DNA of 44,029 nucleotides, taken from positions 1 to 44,029 of the forward strand of contig JAISTP010000045.1 of NCBI GenBank assembly GCA_031272545.1, given 5' to 3'. Positions 16,284 to 24,579 of this stretch are shown here, piece after piece; position 1 is the stretch's first letter, and the number at the start of each line of letters is the position of its first letter. Source of the stretch: Bacilli bacterium. Lineage in GTDB: Bacteria; Bacillota_I; Bacilli_A; JAJDGJ01. The position numbers and the translations under genes were made by a program. The notes under the pieces were generated by a model, which saw nothing but the letters and a program-made list of their open reading frames with translations, was not told where the DNA came from and did not search any database.

Positions 16284-17463
16284 TTTGACTATTCTCCTTT
16301 ATCGCTTTTTGATAAACAGCAATTATCTTTTCATAAAAAATATCTGCTGAATACTTATTAACACTTTTAATAGCAGTAGTACTTAATAACTTATATTCAT
16401 CATCTTTCATATTAATAAACTTTTTAATGCAAGCACTTAATTCTTGAACATCATTAATGACAAAACCATTATGATTATCAATTACTAAATCTTTAAGATT
16501 TTCATCATATTTACAAATAACTGGTAAACCACTAGCCATTGCTTCTATATAAGTAAGTCCTTGTGTTTCACTAGTCGATGTAGCTAAAAAAACATCAGCT
16601 AAATGATAGTATAAAGGTATTAAATCATTTTTTACTTCACCAATAAAAATAATATTATTATTAAGTTGATATTCATTAACCATTTCTTTTAAATCATCAA
16701 TGCTAGGTCCTGCCCCAACAATTAAAAATTTATAATTATTAATAAATTCTTGATGAATTAATTTGAACGCATTAATTATCATATCAATATTTTTTTCTGG
16801 TGCAATACGACCAACATTTATAAAAATATAATGATCATCACTAATATCATATTTCTCTTTTAAGGTATTAATCGTATTTAAACAAATATTACTTTTATCA
16901 AAACGAGATAAATCAATACCAGAAGGAATAATATTTATTTCCTTAGTTACTCCATATTTAATCATAGCTTTGGCAGTTTTTTTTGAGGGAACAATTAATT
17001 CACTACAATGATTAGCATAAATACGGGAAGCACTTTTCATAAAATGTTTTATTGGTCTTGTGGAATATCTAGTTAAATATTTAGTTACATAATGAGTATA
17101 GTCTTCCATCATTGTATGATAAGTATAAATTAATGGAATATTAAATTGTGCTGCAATAATTCGAGCAAAAATACCAATGCCATATTCTGTTTGAGCATGA
17201 ACAACATCAAGTTCTAAATCACTAATATATTTAGCACCAATTAAAGAATAAATACCTGAAACATTATTATTATATAATTTCTTTAAATTTATTCCTGGAA
17301 TACGAATAACATTATTAACTCTAACTACTTTATGATAAGAAGATGAAGTAATAATAAAAACATTATGATTATGTTTTATTAATTCTTTTTCAAGTTGCAC
17401 AACAGAAGTAACTACTCCATTAATTATTGGAGTATAAGTATCGGTAAATATTCCAACATTCAT
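16225..17463 (-). CDS. GT4 glycosyltransferase, diacylglycerol glucosyltransferase type
   Basis: A GT-B fold transferase of 412 residues with the N-terminal MNVGIFTDTYTPIINGVVTS signature shared by MgtA/alpha-monoglucosyldiacylglycerol synthases. The C-terminal nucleotide-sugar half has NVGRIAPEKNID and the ETQGLTYIEAMASGLPV segment holding the E-x7-E motif. Relatives in Mollicutes and Bacilli transfer glucose from UDP-glucose to diacylglycerol to make membrane glycolipid, often the lipoteichoic acid anchor. It overlaps the flippase-like gene by one base, consistent with a glycolipid unit. The last 20 residues overlap recX and have no counterpart I recognise. Confidence 0.9.
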   Translation of the reverse strand: MNVGIFTDTYTPIINGVVTSVVQLEKELIKHNHNVFIITSSSYHKVVRVNNVIRIPGINLKKLYNNNVSGIYSLIGAKYISDLELDVVHAQTEYGIGIFARIIAAQFNIPLIYTYHTMMEDYTHYVTKYLTRYSTRPIKHFMKSASRIYANHCSELIVPSKKTAKAMIKYGVTKEINIIPSGIDLSRFDKSNICLNTINTLKEKYDISDDHYIFINVGRIAPEKNIDMIINAFKLIHQEFINNYKFLIVGAGPSIDDLKEMVNEYQLNNNIIFIGEVKNDLIPLYYHLADVFLATSTSETQGLTYIEAMASGLPVICKYDENLKDLVIDNHNGFVINDVQELSACIKKFINMKDDEYKLLSTTAIKSVNKYSADIFYEKIIAVYQKAIKENSQNDKDIKYPGGIRTLSSFFR

Positions 17464-18482
17464 TAATCTTCCTCCTCTTTATAAATTTCTTTAACATTTG
17501 AAAAAACTAAGAATGATATTAACATTGGTAAATAATATGTCAAAATACGCCACATTAACATAACTGAAGTAGTAGCTGCTCCAAAAATCATATTCATTAA
17601 TAAGACAAATACAGCTTCTGATCCTCCAGCTGCACCTGGAATAGGAATTAAAGAAGTTATCATATATATAAAAGTAGACATAATAATTACTAAAGGCATC
17701 TTATCAAATCCAATATCAACGCCAATTGCTTTAGCCGCAAAAAATGGTGCTAAATATAAAACAACTATTTTAAATAAATCTGTTAATAAACGACGCCATA
17801 ATAGTCGTGGTTCTGTTAAAAGATATCTAAATTCAACACGGAACATCTTTAACCAATTTTCAACTTTTTCTTCTTTATTTTTTAGACCTTTAAAAATTCT
17901 AAACTTACTTAAAAAAGGAATTAATTTTTCAAATATTAAGCGATGAAACGTTTTAGAAAAAGCTGATAAAAATAAACCAACAATAACTATAAAATTTATT
18001 AAAAAACCAATTAAGACAACACTAAATCCAATATTGAAATATCTAAACATGCCATTATAATTAAATATTAAAACAAACAAACCGAATAAAACTAGAATAA
18101 TTTGCCAAGAAATAAAAGATAACATTAACATACTTGCACTATAACTAGTAGGAATATTTTGTTTACCAAAAACATATACTTGGGCAAATTGGCCTCCACT
18201 ACTAGATGGCGTAATACTGCTAAAAAATACTCCAGTTTGTTCTACTTTAATAGCATCTATTAAACTATACTTTTTATTAAATCGTTTACAATAATAACGA
18301 ATATAAATCGCATCTGCTAAATGATAAATAATAATATTAGTTAAAATTCCAACTATTAGCCACCATACTTGAATACTAGAAAAAGATTCAATAATATGGT
18401 GATAATCATTTTTTAATGAGAAAATCATTACCACTAAAGCTAAAACTAAGATAATGATAAAATTACGTTTATTATTCTTCAA
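17463..18482 (-). CDS. LPG_synthase_TM family (YbhN/UPF0104) membrane protein
   Basis: A polytopic membrane protein of 339 residues with about eight hydrophobic helices, of the lysylphosphatidylglycerol synthetase/flippase transmembrane family (PF03706). The conserved SITPSSSGGQFAQVYVF stretch and the SLIPIPGAAGGSEAVFV stretch are hallmarks. Without the soluble catalytic domain of MprF it is expected to move or help synthesise lipids, not to aminoacylate them. Its one-base overlap with the GT4 gene suggests it handles the glycolipid that enzyme makes. First gene of a long operon reaching 14134. Confidence 0.88.
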   Translation of the reverse strand: MKNNKRNFIIILVLALVVMIFSLKNDYHHIIESFSSIQVWWLIVGILTNIIIYHLADAIYIRYYCKRFNKKYSLIDAIKVEQTGVFFSSITPSSSGGQFAQVYVFGKQNIPTSYSASMLMLSFISWQIILVLFGLFVLIFNYNGMFRYFNIGFSVVLIGFLINFIVIVGLFLSAFSKTFHRLIFEKLIPFLSKFRIFKGLKNKEEKVENWLKMFRVEFRYLLTEPRLLWRRLLTDLFKIVVLYLAPFFAAKAIGVDIGFDKMPLVIIMSTFIYMITSLIPIPGAAGGSEAVFVLLMNMIFGAATTSVMLMWRILTYYLPMLISFLVFSNVKEIYKEEED

Positions 18483-18576
18483 AATACCAACTCCATTTAT
18501 GATTATACACTATAACAATTATTATAATAAATAATAGACATATTATTTATTCAAGTTACTAAAAGATATATTTATT

Positions 18577-19242
18577 TTAACTATGTTTTAACTTTTTTTG
18601 AATTTCTTTATAATTAGGTAAATACATCTCAATAAGATGATAGAACTTTTTAGAATGATTAGGTTGAATAAAATGAGCTAATTCATGAACTATTACATAA
18701 GTAATACATTCAATATCATAATGAATTAACATACTTGCTAGAGTAATACTTTGTTTTTTAGGATAACAAACGCCAAATTTACTAGTCATTTTTCTTATTT
18801 TTAATATTGGTTTAAAATCAATATGTTCAAATTGAGCTAAAGTATGCATAAATAATTTAGGTAAAATTTTATTAGCTTCATCAATAATAAATTTATCAAT
18901 TATCTTACTAGCATTTTCTTCTTTTTTAATATTTACTATTAAATATTTATCTTTAAGGTAAGCAATCTCTTTAGCATTAGAAAAGTTATATTTAATAAAA
19001 TAAATCTTTCCTAAATACATAAATTCACTATTATTCTTGTAACCTACTTTAATACTAACTTTATTATTTGATTTTAATAATTTTTCAATGAACCAATCTA
19101 ATTGTTTATATATTTCTTTATCATTTAAATGAAAAGGACAAGTTACATTAATCGTACCATCAACTTGTTTACGAAAATAAATATTCTTATTTTTTGATTT
19201 TTTAATAATACAAAACTTATAATTACGATACTCTAAATACAT
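18577..19242 (-). CDS. YgjP-like zinc metallopeptidase (M48/DUF45)
   Basis: A cytoplasmic protein of 221 residues of the YgjP/SprT-like DUF45 family (PF01863). The zincin motif HELAH is at about 187-191 with a downstream NHSKKFYHLIEMYLP segment providing the third ligand; upstream SKFGVCYPKKQSITLASML is the conserved family stretch in a variant form. The function is not established; it probably acts as a metallopeptidase. Its ATG shares one base with the dUTPase stop codon, so both are co-transcribed. Confidence 0.9.
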   Translation of the reverse strand: MYLEYRNYKFCIIKKSKNKNIYFRKQVDGTINVTCPFHLNDKEIYKQLDWFIEKLLKSNNKVSIKVGYKNNSEFMYLGKIYFIKYNFSNAKEIAYLKDKYLIVNIKKEENASKIIDKFIIDEANKILPKLFMHTLAQFEHIDFKPILKIRKMTSKFGVCYPKKQSITLASMLIHYDIECITYVIVHELAHFIQPNHSKKFYHLIEMYLPNYKEIQKKLKHS

Positions 19243-19730
19243 TAATAATTATTTTCCTGTCTTTCAAAATTAACTTCATTCTTTCTTAAGTAAGCATTAA
19301 TAATAGCTTGTTCATCTATATTATTAGCAGCAGCAATTTTTAAATATGTTTTAAAAACATTTTCTAAATTATCTTTATTAATATTATTAACTAATTGAGC
19401 TGCTTTAGCACTTACATCTAAAATTAATAATGTTAAATTATCATTATCACAAATAATATCAAAATTAAAATTAATATTATAATCAATACCTAATGATAAA
19501 AGAAAATGAATTCCATCAACATATTCTTCTAAAATAACACTAGCTTCACTTGCTTTTTTTAATGACCAATATTTAAAACATCTTGTTTCATTAGCAAATT
19601 CTCCTAATTCAACAATAAAAGCTAATATTCTTTCATTAATAGTATCTTCATTAGTAACATGATGATTGTTTCTAATGGTTTCATCTAATTTTTTTTGTAA
19701 TGGGACTAAACTCTCTAAATTATAATGCAT
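19242..19730 (-). CDS. Dimeric dUTPase (dUTPase_2 family)
   Basis: An all-helical nucleotide pyrophosphohydrolase of 162 residues of the dUTPase_2/MazG-like family (PF08761). Metal-binding acidic motifs are visible as ELGEFANE and EEYVDGIHF, and the aromatic FKYW stretch follows the first. It converts dUTP to dUMP and diphosphate, keeping uracil out of DNA and feeding thymidylate synthesis. A clear GGAGGAAC ribosome binding site precedes the ATG. A TATAAT box lies about 20 bases further upstream. It is followed by the YgjP-like gene. Confidence 0.88.
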   Translation of the reverse strand: MHYNLESLVPLQKKLDETIRNNHHVTNEDTINERILAFIVELGEFANETRCFKYWSLKKASEASVILEEYVDGIHFLLSLGIDYNINFNFDIICDNDNLTLLILDVSAKAAQLVNNINKDNLENVFKTYLKIAAANNIDEQAIINAYLRKNEVNFERQENNY

Positions 19731-19798
19731 ATTGTTCCTCCTTTATGATTAATCAATTATACGCTAATTAATTATATAATAAAATAAGTAATTAGATA

Positions 19799-19829
19799 AT
19801 AAAAAAGCCAAAACAATTAGTCTTGACTT
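19799..19829 (-). terminator. Intrinsic terminator after rplT
   Basis: A 10-base-pair stem (19805-19814 with 19820-19829, two G-U pairs), 5-base loop, followed by TTTTATTA on the minus strand. It ends the infC-rpmI-rplT operon. Confidence 0.7.
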
Positions 19830-19839
19830 AATATCTTAA

Positions 19840-20475
19840 TTATTTTAATAATTCAATTAATTCATCTTTTTTCAAAGTTGAATAACCTTTTTTACCTTGT
19901 GCTTTAGCTTCTGCTTTTAATTCAGCTAAAGTCATTGAACTTAAATCTTTAGTTTCTTTAACTTCTTCTTTAACTTCTTCTTTAGTTTCAGCTTTAGCTT
20001 CTACTTTTTTAGTAGTTGTAGTTTTTTTAGTTTCTGAAACGATAGTAAAGTCAGCAGTTTTTTCTTTATTATTTTCAACATTTGAAATTACAACTTCTTT
20101 AGCAGCAGGTTTTTGATTACTTTCTAATGCTTTTTTAGCACTATTAACGATTGCTTCAAAACCTTTAATATCATGAATAGCAATTTCTGATAACATCTTT
20201 CTATTTAAATCAATTCCAGCACATTTTAAACCATACATTAAACGTGAATAAGAAATATCATACATTCTTGAAGCAGCATTAATTCTTGCTATCCATAATT
20301 TTCTGAAGTTTCTTTTTGTTTGTTTACGATCTCTAAAAGAATATTGTAATGATTTCATTACTTGTTCATTAGCAGTACGATAAAGAGTATGCTTTGAACC
20401 AAAATATCCTTTAGCAAGTTTTAATATTTTCTTACGTCTTTTACGTGCGACGTTTCCACCTTTTACTCTAGCCAT
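19840..20475 (-). CDS. rplT: Ribosomal protein L20 with C-terminal SAP/HeH-like extension
   Basis: The first 117 residues are an ordinary bL20, from [16 protein letters not shown] to about LNSAKKAL, including the long basic N-terminal helix and the globular RNA-binding part. The protein then continues for about 95 residues where bL20 normally stops: a Lys/Glu/Thr-rich linker (about 120-175) and a compact final module beginning [16 protein letters not shown] and ending [10 protein letters not shown], which has the spacing of a SAP/HeH or Rho N-terminal helix-extension-helix domain. The linker has repeated EEVKEEVK-like units. bL20 is essential for early 50S assembly and represses its own operon through the infC leader. 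Confidence 0.95.
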   Translation of the reverse strand: MARVKGGNVARKRRKKILKLAKGYFGSKHTLYRTANEQVMKSLQYSFRDRKQTKRNFRKLWIARINAASRMYDISYSRLMYGLKCAGIDLNRKMLSEIAIHDIKGFEAIVNSAKKALESNQKPAAKEVVISNVENNKEKTADFTIVSETKKTTTTKKVEAKAETKEEVKEEVKETKDLSSMTLAELKAEAKAQGKKGYSTLKKDELIELLK

Positions 20476-20492
20476 ATTATTCTTCCTCCTAA

Positions 20493-20687
20493 TTATTTAA
20501 CAAGTAAAGACTTGATTCTCTTATAATCACTTGTCGAAATAAGAGATTGCTTTCTTAAATGTCTTTTTTGTTTAGTTGTTTTACGAGGAGCTAAATGTGA
20601 AGTATAAGCACGTCCTCTTTTTAATTTTCCAGTACCAGTAGCTTTAACTCTTTTTGCTAAACCACGGTGCGATTTCATCTTTGGCAT
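20493..20687 (-). CDS. rpmI: Ribosomal protein L35
   Basis: A 64-residue bL35 with the standard start [15 protein letters not shown] and the [17 protein letters not shown] core, a strongly basic 50S subunit protein. It sits between infC and rplT with a GGAGG ribosome binding site, 12 bases after the infC stop, in the order conserved across bacteria. Confidence 0.98.
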   Translation of the reverse strand: MPKMKSHRGLAKRVKATGTGKLKRGRAYTSHLAPRKTTKQKRHLRKQSLISTSDYKRIKSLLVK

Positions 20688-20699
20688 AATAATATCCTC

Positions 20700-21239
20700 C
20701 TACTTATTTTTCTTAGGGGCAACATACATAAAAATGTTATTACCTTCTAATTTTGGCGCTTTTTCCATTTGAGCAACGTCTTCTAATTGTTCGAAGAACT
20801 TGTTCATAATATCCATACCTAAATCAGTATGAGTCATTTGACGACCTCTAAAACGCATCGATACTTTTAACTTATCACCTTTTTCAAGAAACTTACGAGC
20901 ATTCTTAAGTTTAGTATTGATATCTCCAACATCAATAACTGGTGTTAATCTAATTTCTTTAACATCTTGTACCTTTTGATTCTTCTTAGCTTCTTTAGCT
21001 TTCTTTTGAGCTTCAAAACGATATTTTCCATAATCAATAATCTTACAAACAGGCGGTTTAGCTTGTGGTGCAACACATACTAAATCTAAATTCTTACTAT
21101 AAGCTAATTGTAAAGCTTCACTTGAACTGACAACACCAACTTGTTCCCCTTGATCATCGATCAACAACAACTCTTTAAAACGAATATCTTCATTTACTAA
21201 ATCATCATTTTTCTTAATTTTTAGTTGCTTATTATTAAT
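20700..21239 (-). CDS. infC: Translation initiation factor IF-3 with ATT start codon
   Basis: IF-3 binds the 30S subunit and checks the start codon. From the first in-frame ATG/TTG-type start the protein would begin at MLLIDDQGE and lack the family's N-terminal VNEDIRFKE segment. That segment is encoded upstream in the same frame, and an AGGAGG ribosome binding site lies 7 bases before an ATT at 21237-21239, giving 179 residues, the usual length. ATT is the classical infC start in other bacteria and allows IF-3 to limit its own synthesis. An ATC directly precedes it. The C-terminal domain (AKKAKEAKKNQKVQDVKEIRL onward) is normal. Confidence 0.93.
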   Translation of the reverse strand: MNNKQLKIKKNDDLVNEDIRFKELLLIDDQGEQVGVVSSSEALQLAYSKNLDLVCVAPQAKPPVCKIIDYGKYRFEAQKKAKEAKKNQKVQDVKEIRLTPVIDVGDINTKLKNARKFLEKGDKLKVSMRFRGRQMTHTDLGMDIMNKFFEQLEDVAQMEKAPKLEGNNIFMYVAPKKNK

Positions 21240-21371
21240 GATAAGCCCTCCTTTAAAATAAAAGTACTCACGTAAAAGAGAGTACTTAATTAACTATTAA
21301 ATCTAATAGTGACTTTTACCTAAGAACATAATCCTTCAGGTGAGATAAGTATCTTCTTTCCACGCTTTATA
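21240..21371 (-). promoter_or_regulatory. L20-type leader of infC-rpmI-rplT with attenuator
   Basis: A 5' leader of about 130 bases precedes infC. It ends in a hairpin AAGTACTC/GAGTACTT (21262-21269 with 21280-21287) followed by TTATTTT on the minus strand, a terminator that must be bypassed. Upstream of it is conserved-looking G+C-richer sequence (GAAGGATTATG, GGTAAAAGTCACTATTAG) as found in Bacillota L20 leaders (Rfam L20_leader), where L20 binding promotes termination. The class call is from pattern memory. Confidence 0.7.
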
Positions 21372-21401
21372 AGTATACTATATAACTATAAGTTTTGTCA
21401 A
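21372..21401 (-). promoter_or_regulatory. Promoter of the infC operon
   Basis: TTGACA (21396-21401) and TATACT (21372-21377) with an 18-base spacer on the minus strand. Confidence 0.75.
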
Positions 21402-21517
21402 ACTATTTTTTGTAATAGAAATCAAAAATAATGTAAATTATTAATAGAAATGTAGTTTAAATATTTTTACTTCTTTATCTTTAATTAAACATAAGTTATA
21501 ATATTAACGGTGATTAA

Positions 21518-22123
21518 ATGAATATCTTTTTAAATATTATTTTTATTATAATTGGTTATTTAGTTGGTAGTATTCCTTTTGCTTTAGTTATTGGAGAAAA
21601 ATTCTATAATACTGATGTTAGAAAAGCAGGCTCAGGTAATTTAGGGGGAACTAATACTGGAAGAGTATTAGGTAAAAAAGCAGGATTAATCGTAATGGTT
21701 TTAGATGCTTTAAAAGCCTTTATCTTAGTAATGTTAGCAATGTTATTAAACCATTATTTATCATTACATATTAATCCATATTTAATTGGTCTAGCATGTG
21801 TAATTGGTCATTGTTATCCAATATTTGCTAATTTTAAAGGAGGAAAAGGAGTTGCTTGTGCTGCAGGTTTTATTTTAGCTTTAAATCCTTTATTATTGAT
21901 AATTGCTTTAATTTTATTATTAATTAATCTTAGATTACATCATATTATGTCATTAGCTGTTATCATTACTGTTTTTATCTTAGTTTTAATATGTTTTATG
22001 TTTGATTACTTTGATAATTGTAAATATATCGTATTAATATTATTTGTTTTTCTTACTTATAAACACAAAGATAATATTAAACGAATAATTAATGGTAGCG
22101 AAAATAAAGTAACTTGGATTTAA
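21518..22123 (+). CDS. plsY: Glycerol-3-phosphate acyltransferase PlsY
   Basis: An integral membrane enzyme of 201 residues that moves an acyl group from acyl-phosphate to glycerol-3-phosphate, the first step of phospholipid synthesis with PlsX. Family signatures are GSIPFALVIGEKFY, DVRKAGSGNLGGTNTGRVLG, ACVIGHCYPIFANFKGGKGVA and the G-rich phosphate-binding loop within it. About five hydrophobic spans are visible. It is the only gene on the plus strand in this window. A TATAAT box at 21496-21501 and a GGTGAT ribosome binding site precede it. Confidence 0.96.
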   Translation: MNIFLNIIFIIIGYLVGSIPFALVIGEKFYNTDVRKAGSGNLGGTNTGRVLGKKAGLIVMVLDALKAFILVMLAMLLNHYLSLHINPYLIGLACVIGHCYPIFANFKGGKGVACAAGFILALNPLLLIIALILLLINLRLHHIMSLAVIITVFILVLICFMFDYFDNCKYIVLILFVFLTYKHKDNIKRIINGSENKVTWI

Positions 22124-22149
22124 GAAGTAGAAATACTTCTTTTTATTTT
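22122..22149 (+). terminator. Intrinsic terminator after plsY
   Basis: AAGAAGTA-GAAA-TACTTCTT followed by TTTATTTTAT on the plus strand. It overlaps the 3' end of the convergent MFS gene. Confidence 0.8.
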
Positions 22150-23504
22150 ATTCTCTTTTTATAAAAGATAGCTAAGATAACACTAATTAGAGCTAAAAAA
22201 GTCATAAAAAGAAAAGCAATATTTATTCCATGAAGACTTCTTAGATTAATATTATTAATCGTAGAATGAGAACTTGCAATACTCATAACTACTACTGATA
22301 AAGAGCTACCTACAGAACCAGATATTTGTTTAATCGTATTAGTTAAAGCATTAGCATCTGGAAACATATCACGATTAATAGTTACTAAACCAGCACTAGC
22401 AATTGGAGAAATAACAGAAGCTACTCCAATAGATCTAACTAAGTAAATAAACATAATATGATGCTGTGAAGTATTCATACTTAAATGAGAAAACATAAAA
22501 GTAACACTACACATAATTAAAGAACCAATAATAGCTAAATATTTAATACCATAACGATCATATATACGACCAGTAAAAACACCCAATAATCCCATAACTA
22601 ATGAACCAGGCAATAATAATAAGGCGGCATTCATTGGTGAAAAACCACGAATATTTTGTAAGTACATTGGCATTAACAACATTCCACTATACATTGCCAT
22701 AGTAAAGATAATATTAATTATTAAAGCATAGCTAAAATTAAAATCCTTAAAACAATTAACATTTAATAAAGCATTATCTTTTTGATTAAGACAATGTTTA
22801 ACAAAAATAGCTAATATTAAAGCAGATAAAACTAATATAATAATATTTTCAGTACTGATACCATATAATAGAAATCCAAATCCTAAAGTAGAATAAATAA
22901 ATCCTAAAGTATCAAATTTTAATTTAATAACTTCATTACGATATTTAAAGAAAACAAATGATCCTATTAAAACTAATACTTCAAATATTCCCATAATAAG
23001 AAATAAAATATGCCAATCTAAAAAAGAAATAAATAATCCACCTAAACTAGGGGCAACTGCAGGAGCTAAAATTAATCCCAAACCATAAATACCCATTACA
23101 GTACCTCTTTTAGATATTGGAAAAACATCAGTAATAATATTTAAAGCAAGAGGCATTGAAATACCAGTTCCAATTGATTGAATGATTCGACCAATAAATA
23201 AAAAACTAAATGAAGTAGAAAGACCACATATAAAAGAGCCAACAATAAAAATAACTAACGAACAATGAAATAATTGTTTATATGTGAAACGACGGACTAA
23301 ATAAGCACTTAACGGAACTAATACTCCACAAACTAAAATAAAACCAGTAGATAGCCATTGAGCAGTTGATAAATTAATTTTTAAATCACGCACAATAGTT
23401 GGAATAAGCATGTTAATAATTGAATTATTACTTAACATAATAATCATACCAATCATAACAATACTTAACATCGTAAAAACAGGTCTTTTTTTAGCAATAG
23501 ACAT
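22143..23504 (-). CDS. MFS transporter, DHA2 (EmrB/QacA) family
   Basis: A drug:H+ antiporter-like permease of 453 residues with 12-14 predicted helices. The sequence after helix one, NMLIPTIVRDLKINLSTAQW, the motif-C-like GLILAPAVAPSLGG and the GRIIQSIGTGISMPL stretch are typical of the DHA2 branch, which exports antibiotics, dyes or lipids. The gene has its own promoter region containing a 9-base inverted repeat, so it is probably under a local or distant TetR/MarR-type repressor; no such regulator is adjacent. AAAGGAG precedes the ATG. Substrate unknown. Confidence 0.92.
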   Translation of the reverse strand: MSIAKKRPVFTMLSIVMIGMIIMLSNNSIINMLIPTIVRDLKINLSTAQWLSTGFILVCGVLVPLSAYLVRRFTYKQLFHCSLVIFIVGSFICGLSTSFSFLFIGRIIQSIGTGISMPLALNIITDVFPISKRGTVMGIYGLGLILAPAVAPSLGGLFISFLDWHILFLIMGIFEVLVLIGSFVFFKYRNEVIKLKFDTLGFIYSTLGFGFLLYGISTENIIILVLSALILAIFVKHCLNQKDNALLNVNCFKDFNFSYALIINIIFTMAMYSGMLLMPMYLQNIRGFSPMNAALLLLPGSLVMGLLGVFTGRIYDRYGIKYLAIIGSLIMCSVTFMFSHLSMNTSQHHIMFIYLVRSIGVASVISPIASAGLVTINRDMFPDANALTNTIKQISGSVGSSLSVVVMSIASSHSTINNINLRSLHGINIAFLFMTFLALISVILAIFYKKRIK

Positions 23505-23526
23505 TTAATTAGCTCCTTTCAAAATA

Positions 23527-23593
23527 GAAAAACAATCTAATAAGATTGCTCCGTATATATTATAACATAAATTTTCTAACAAACGTTAGAAAA
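23527..23593 (-). promoter_or_regulatory. Promoter/operator region of the MFS gene
   Basis: A TATAAT box lies at 23559-23564 (minus strand). Upstream of it, over the -35 area, is the inverted repeat TTTTCTAAC-AAAC-GTTAGAAAA (23572-23593), a likely repressor site. Just after the expected start of transcription is a 6-base-pair hairpin CAATCT/AGATTG followed by TTTTT (23527-23545), which could stabilise or prematurely end the RNA. Confidence 0.6.
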
Positions 23594-23635
23594 GTAATAA
23601 AATATTAACAATAGTCATAAAATGATAATAATTAA

Positions 23636-23666
23636 ATTAAAACTATCTTATTTAAAAAGATAGTTT
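23636..23666 (-). terminator. Probable terminator after yitT
   Basis: A perfect 10-base-pair stem AAACTATCTT/AAGATAGTTT (23640-23649 with 23657-23666) followed by TTTTAATTT on the minus strand. It lies about 50 bases after the yitT stop. Confidence 0.6.
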
Positions 23667-23714
23667 AATCAAAGATAAGTTAATAATTATATTTCATTAA
23701 CTAAATATAAATAT

Positions 23715-24575
23715 TTATTCATATTTATTCGCAATGAAATTTCCAAATAGTTTTTGAGATGAAGTAATATTCACAAAAGCATGAGGATCAATATCAAAAA
23801 TAATTTCTTTATTACCAGCTACTTCATAAGTTGAAATAACAGTATAAATAAATGATTTATCATCATTAGTATAAGCTCCTTTAGCAGGCATAATAGTAAC
23901 TCCATGAACGCCATTATTAATTAATGCTTGCGAAATTAATGGACCTTTATCAGTAATTATAGCCATTGTTACACGTTCATATCGAACATGAATACGATCA
24001 ACTACTTGGCTTGAAATAAAAGTTGCTATTAAAGTATAAATAGCAATATCCACTCCAAAGAAATAAGCTGAAATTAAGATAACAATTCCATTAAGAATAA
24101 GCATATAAGTACCAGCACTAACTTGTTTTTTTACAGATATATATAAAGCAATAAAATCTGTTCCGCCAGTGCAGGCTCCTGCTTCTAAAGCTAAGGAAAT
24201 TCCTAAACCAAAGAAGACTCCTCCACAAATAGCATTTAACAAAACATCATGAACTAAAACATCAGTTGGAAAAATATTTAAGAAAAATGATGATAAAACA
24301 ATATTAATAAAACTTAATATCGTAAACAACTTACCAATATTAAAATATCCTAAAATAGCTAAGGGGATATTAATAACTAATAAGAAAATAGATAAAGGAA
24401 AATGTCCATTAGTAAATTTGGAAATCATTAAACCAACACCAGTAAAACCACCAGATAATAAACCACCACTTGTATAGAAACAATTTAAAGCAAAAGCTTG
24501 TAGTAAGGCTGACAATAAAATAAAAGTACAAATTTTAATCCATTTTTTAGTATTCTTTTTTTTAATTACATTCAT
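23715..24575 (-). CDS. YitT family membrane protein (DUF161/DUF2179)
   Basis: A membrane protein of 286 residues with five or six helices in the first 200 residues (YitT_membrane, PF02588) and a soluble C-terminal DUF2179 domain (about 205-285) that resembles a small ligand-binding fold. The glycine-rich GGLLSGGFTGVGLMI and GACTGGTDFIALYIS stretches are family hallmarks. The physiological role is not established. It begins 4 bases after the rmuC stop and is the last gene of the run starting at pgcA. Confidence 0.93.
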   Translation of the reverse strand: MNVIKKKNTKKWIKICTFILLSALLQAFALNCFYTSGGLLSGGFTGVGLMISKFTNGHFPLSIFLLVINIPLAILGYFNIGKLFTILSFINIVLSSFFLNIFPTDVLVHDVLLNAICGGVFFGLGISLALEAGACTGGTDFIALYISVKKQVSAGTYMLILNGIVILISAYFFGVDIAIYTLIATFISSQVVDRIHVRYERVTMAIITDKGPLISQALINNGVHGVTIMPAKGAYTNDDKSFIYTVISTYEVAGNKEIIFDIDPHAFVNITSSQKLFGNFIANKYE

Positions 24576-24579
24576 TAAA

